Below are positions 60,929 through 64,000 of a stretch of DNA of 64,000 nucleotides, piece after piece; position 1 is the first letter of the stretch; each line of letters begins with the position of its first letter. Under the pieces are notes generated by a model. That model saw nothing but the letters and a program-made list of their open reading frames with translations. It was not told the DNA's origin and searched no databases. The DNA is from Clostridia bacterium (lineage in GTDB: Bacteria > Bacillota > Clostridia > Oscillospirales > RGIG8002). Location of the stretch: the NCBI GenBank assembly GCA_017620395.1, contig JAFZQJ010000035.1, positions 1 through 64,000 on the forward strand, in the 5' to 3' direction. Both the position numbers and the translations under genes were made by a program.

Positions 60929-63044
60929 GTTCTGTCCTTCCTATGATCATATCCTGCCACTCTTTCGTGAGCGTCACAAAACGAGCGTTCCAACCGGAGA
61001 CTCTGACCGACAGCGTTTTATATGCCTTTGGATCCTTCTGCGCGGCTCGCAAGGTGTCCGCGCTTACGGTATCCATCTGTAAAAAGTATCCGCCCAAATC
61101 GACAAATCCGAGAATCAGCGACTTGATTGCGGCAACACCGTTTTTACCCGACAAAGCGGTCGGAGAAATATTGATATATAACGCCGTGCCCGTTACCATT
61201 TCCGAAAGGTCTGCTTTGCAATAAGAATTGATGACCGCCGTTGCACCAACGGTATCCGTTCCGGGGGTCGGTGACGAATTGCCAGCCAGTACAGCGCCTT
61301 GATACGCGCCGAAAGGCGTCGACAATCTTTGTTTTGCCCACTCGATCTGCCTTCCGAAAGTCGAAACGCCGGCAGGAAAGAGAAAATTCACCTTCGTATC
61401 GAACTCACGGCAAATCAGATAAAAATCGTGAAGTATTCTAGCGTATATCCCGTCAACTTCGTCGTTGTCCGTGCCATAATATTGATAAGACAAAATACGA
61501 TTTCTTAAAGCCTCGTTACCTTTCCAATCGTTTTTAAGAACGGTCATAAAAGATCCGAAAGAAACGATCTTTTCATCAAAAACAAGTTTCTTGATCGCAT
61601 ATAGACTGTTAACGGTATCCGCAATACCACCGATATGAGGAGATAAAACGGAATACTTGGCGCCACCGTTACAATATGACTTTGCGCTTTCTATACAATC
61701 GTTCTCAAAAAGCGATACAGCCGAGCAAGGAGTCTGTGAATTGAACCAACGGTAATACGGGTTGTCGTCGGGATTGTCGATATATTTTTCTACCGATGCA
61801 TATAGTTTTCCGACCTCATCGCGAAGATCGGAAATATATTTATGATACAACTCTTCAAAATCGGCAAATTCTATATTTTCATAATCGTTTAAAGTAACCT
61901 TCTGCAAGAGGCAGAGCGAATCGAAAGAATGATACTCGAACCGGGTTTTTCCGGGAACCTGAACTTCCCAACAACCGTCGTTTGCAAAATCGCGGGCGTC
62001 TCTTTCGGGATAACCGTAATTTGTCATCGCCTTGATAACGAGCTCTTCGTTATATAAAGCCACCACCCCGCCGCCGTGGCGAATTACGCGTGCGACTTTA
62101 TCGAGTAGTCTGCGGGACGTATTTTTATTGACCCTTACGGAAACCGGGTAGTCCGATATGCCGAGTTCTTCTATGATATCGAGAACAAGATATGTCACCT
62201 CGTTGGTAACATCATTTCCGTCCGCATCGATACCCGATAAAACAATGTTTTGATAATGCTGCGCGTCGCCGCTGCCAAGCGGAGTATCTTTTTGTATCCA
62301 CTCCGTCCCCTTAATAAAGAATGATGCTAAAATCTCCCTTGCTTTTTCTTTCGTCAACAGACCTTTTTTTACATCATTTTCATAGTATTTGCCGAGCATT
62401 TTATCAATTCTGCCTATACCCGGGAAATTCCCTGTCAAACGAAGAAACGAGAATATAAACCAGATCGACTGCACCGCTTCGTGAAAAGTCCTTGCAGGTT
62501 GAAAAGGAACCTGCAACAAGTTTTCATAAATATCCGGTTTCAGATCCTTAACGGCCGCAAGATAACGCAAGTGATAAATTTTAAGGCATTTTATCACATT
62601 TCTCAGACTGAACAATAATTTTTTCTGTTTGTCCGAAAGGGTGCAGTCTTTTAGTCTTTCTTCAATCTTTTCCGAATAAAAATCTATGCCTTTATCAAGC
62701 GTCGTTTCATAATCCGTCGTCAGATGACTAATGGAAGAAAAAACAAATTTATTTTTGTAAAAAGCGGGCACGCGATGCCATATAGCCGCGCCGAGCGTTG
62801 CGGATCCGGAAACCAGTTCTTCCTCACAAATCCGTATCGGTGCTTCTCTTGCGATTTTTTCAAGTAAAAAGTCATATTTTTCGATCGGTGTAAGCTCTTC
62901 AAAAGAAGGATCGACAACATTCAGATATGGCGTCTCCATTGCTTCTGTCCCGTATTTTCCTTGCAAGGATTCCCAAGCCCATTTCCTTATTTTTGCAGAC
63001 AACCGAATCGGTCTTTTTACGCTTGACGCGGTAGGAAAAACCAT
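60918..63044 (-). CDS. Glycyl radical enzyme of unknown substrate, AT-rich
   Basis: A 708-residue GRE. Thiyl Cys in ANDGCWEVQVPG (C358) and radical loop RVSGWNARF (Gly684) near the C-terminus. The CWE block and length set it apart from PFL and from the 49-kb enzyme. GC content is visibly lower than the rest of the window. AAAGGAG precedes the ATG at 63044. Next to a mobile element edge; acquisition by transfer is plausible. Substrate not predictable. Confidence 0.9.
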   Translation of the reverse strand: MVFPTASSVKRPIRLSAKIRKWAWESLQGKYGTEAMETPYLNVVDPSFEELTPIEKYDFLLEKIAREAPIRICEEELVSGSATLGAAIWHRVPAFYKNKFVFSSISHLTTDYETTLDKGIDFYSEKIEERLKDCTLSDKQKKLLFSLRNVIKCLKIYHLRYLAAVKDLKPDIYENLLQVPFQPARTFHEAVQSIWFIFSFLRLTGNFPGIGRIDKMLGKYYENDVKKGLLTKEKAREILASFFIKGTEWIQKDTPLGSGDAQHYQNIVLSGIDADGNDVTNEVTYLVLDIIEELGISDYPVSVRVNKNTSRRLLDKVARVIRHGGGVVALYNEELVIKAMTNYGYPERDARDFANDGCWEVQVPGKTRFEYHSFDSLCLLQKVTLNDYENIEFADFEELYHKYISDLRDEVGKLYASVEKYIDNPDDNPYYRWFNSQTPCSAVSLFENDCIESAKSYCNGGAKYSVLSPHIGGIADTVNSLYAIKKLVFDEKIVSFGSFMTVLKNDWKGNEALRNRILSYQYYGTDNDEVDGIYARILHDFYLICREFDTKVNFLFPAGVSTFGRQIEWAKQRLSTPFGAYQGAVLAGNSSPTPGTDTVGATAVINSYCKADLSEMVTGTALYINISPTALSGKNGVAAIKSLILGFVDLGGYFLQMDTVSADTLRAAQKDPKAYKTLSVRVSGWNARFVTLTKEWQDMIIGRTEHEG

Positions 63045-63103
63045 ACTTTAACTCCTTTATAACAGGACACAATTCTAACACAATACACCCTTTGTTCTTT
63101 TCA

Positions 63104-63132
63104 ATTATGCCATATTTGCAGAGAATAATCAA
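63104..63132 (-). promoter_or_regulatory. Promoter of the second glycyl radical operon
   Basis: Minus strand TTGATT, 17 nt, CATAAT. Confidence 0.6.
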
Positions 63133-63265
63133 GTGGTTGGGGGAAATAAGTTTATCAGGATCAAAGTTTTTTTATAGACCCGGTTTTGACCTGTATCGTT
63201 TGCCTATTGAATACCCAAAAACTCGAAGAAGCCATTATTTCAAGCACTTTTAAGGCAAAACAAAA

Positions 63266-63300
63266 GAAACGGCTATTCTATCAGAATAACCGTCTCTTTA
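63266..63300 (+). terminator. Hairpin, possible terminator
   Basis: 11-bp stem with one mismatch (63269-63279 with 63283-63293) and CTCTTT following, in the gap between the two units. No gene is seen from 63045 to 63433. Confidence 0.4.
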
Positions 63301-63433
63301 TGGTCGGAGTGTTCATAACGCAAGTGAATTTTATGATGAAATCCGGCGCGATACACATTCCGATGCCCGACCGTAACAACCGTTCGACTTATCTGAAACA
63401 ACAAAAACAAAGAAATTTTGGAGGTTTCAGATC

Positions 63434-63814
63434 ATGAAAGAATTAAAGAAGTATATCATTGACGAAAAGACCGGGCTGAAATATGAATTAGTGGGCGATT
63501 ACTATTATCCCTGCCTGAAAGCACCGGAGACACCAAAGGTCGGCAGATTCGGAATGATGTATCACGATTATCTGCGTAACCATAAGCGGGCTACATATTC
63601 GGGGCTTATGCTGTCGGGCAAACTGAAAGAGCAGATCGAAGAGGTTGACCGGCAAGCGGAAGAACTGTTTTCTCAGTTGGTTGAGCAAATGATACAGGCT
63701 GAGGGCGTAACCGAACAATTAAAAGCCGCCGACCAGATGGAATGGGTGCGCAGGATGAACAACATCCGCAACCGCGCCGAAGAGATCGTGGAAAGCGAGG
63801 TGGTGTTCGCATGA
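63434..63814 (+). CDS. tnpV: Transposon-encoded protein TnpV
   Basis: A 126-residue protein of the TnpV family of clostridial mobilisable or conjugative transposons. Recognisable blocks: YELVGDYYYPCL, GRFGMMYHDYLRNHKR, SGKLKEQI and ADQMEWVRRMNNIRNRAEEIV. Its role in the elements is unclear. GGAGG is upstream of the ATG. The overlap (ATGA) with the next gene shows they travel together. Confidence 0.85.
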   Translation: MKELKKYIIDEKTGLKYELVGDYYYPCLKAPETPKVGRFGMMYHDYLRNHKRATYSGLMLSGKLKEQIEEVDRQAEELFSQLVEQMIQAEGVTEQLKAADQMEWVRRMNNIRNRAEEIVESEVVFA

Positions 63815-64000
63815 CTTTACTTGAAAACTTATGGTACGGGAACGTCCATCCGGTCGAAGAATTCCTCGAGGGGAATAAAGAGTACAAAAACCTACTTCGC
63901 ATTGCGGCAAAGGATCAGGAAAGACTCAGCGCTTCTTTATCCCCCGAGCAAGCCGTACTGCTTGAGAAATACGAATCGGCGGTAAAAGAAATGAACGCTA
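63811..64000 (+). CDS. DUF6809-like protein, cut by the window end
   Basis: First 63 codons of an open frame starting ATG at 63811. The start MTLLENLWYGNVHPVEEF and the later SPEQAVLLEKYE segment recall the DUF6809 family often found next to TnpV in clostridial elements. The 3' end is outside the window. Confidence 0.6.
   Translation, partial: MTLLENLWYGNVHPVEEFLEGNKEYKNLLRIAAKDQERLSASLSPEQAVLLEKYESAVKEMNA

Noticed and set aside
63186-63437. 83-codon frame before TnpV
   Set aside because: Crosses a hairpin, has no ribosome site and no recognisable sequence.
1-64000. rRNA or tRNA genes
   Set aside because: I found no tRNA-like TTCRA arm with CCA or acceptor pairing and no rRNA core sequence; a tRNAscan run would settle this.

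Overview
The window looks like chromosome from an anaerobic, spore-forming Clostridia bacterium (Bacillota), most likely a GC-rich, gut- or rumen-type Oscillospiraceae/Ruminococcaceae relative. Sporulation genes (spoIIID, an alpha/beta SASP gene, a gerA-type operon) show a spore former. Two glycyl radical enzymes show an anaerobe. An IspH-S1 fusion, the rplU-prp-rpmA order and dockerin/cohesin modules fit this class. Species cannot be named from sequence alone. No rRNA, tRNA or CRISPR was seen.

Layout. 0.2-9.2 kb: upp (minus), then a CapA-like lipoprotein and uvrC, then a tight housekeeping operon rsmD-coaD-coiled-coil protein-cmk-plsC-ispH/S1. 9.3-10.4 kb: rplU-prp-rpmA (minus). 10.5-14 kb: secreted rhamnosidase-like enzyme with a dockerin. 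14-19 kb: rpmE, a YigZ-like protein, dgt, dnaG and rpoD. 19.3-22.4 kb: a DUF6873-like gene (minus) and maf-ymdB-membrane protein-acpS. 22.7-26.6 kb (minus): B12-type radical SAM protein, a MacB-like permease and a HlyD-like adaptor without an ATPase. 26.8-35.6 kb: giant dockerin-bearing phosphoesterase, two paralogous membrane proteins, spoIIID, and a wall-anchored protein with two cohesin-like modules. 36-46.7 kb: GDSL hydrolase, amidase fused to a glycosidase-like domain, TIM-barrel isomerase, purine phosphorylase, ahcY, then beta-mannosidase, ROK kinase and SIS isomerase. 46.9-48.5 kb: zinc-ribbon paralogs, a gene relic, a cysteine-rich mini-ORF and a hairpin array. 48.5-53.5 kb (minus): glycyl radical enzyme plus activase, and an acyl-CoA synthetase behind a T-box. 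53.6-59.7 kb: LemA-like protein, acpP, SASP, gerA operon and a lipoprotein. 60-63 kb (minus): a second, more AT-rich glycyl radical enzyme pair. 63.4-64 kb: TnpV and a DUF6809-like gene, the edge of a mobile element.

How genes may work together. The cohesin-like wall protein could dock the two secreted dockerin proteins, giving a small cellulosome-like surface complex. Beta-mannosidase, ROK kinase and SIS isomerase look like an intracellular route for mannose-containing oligosaccharides. The strongest regulatory surprise is a T-box leader, probably reading a valine codon, in front of an acyl-CoA synthetase; that would fit valine synthesis from isobutyrate.
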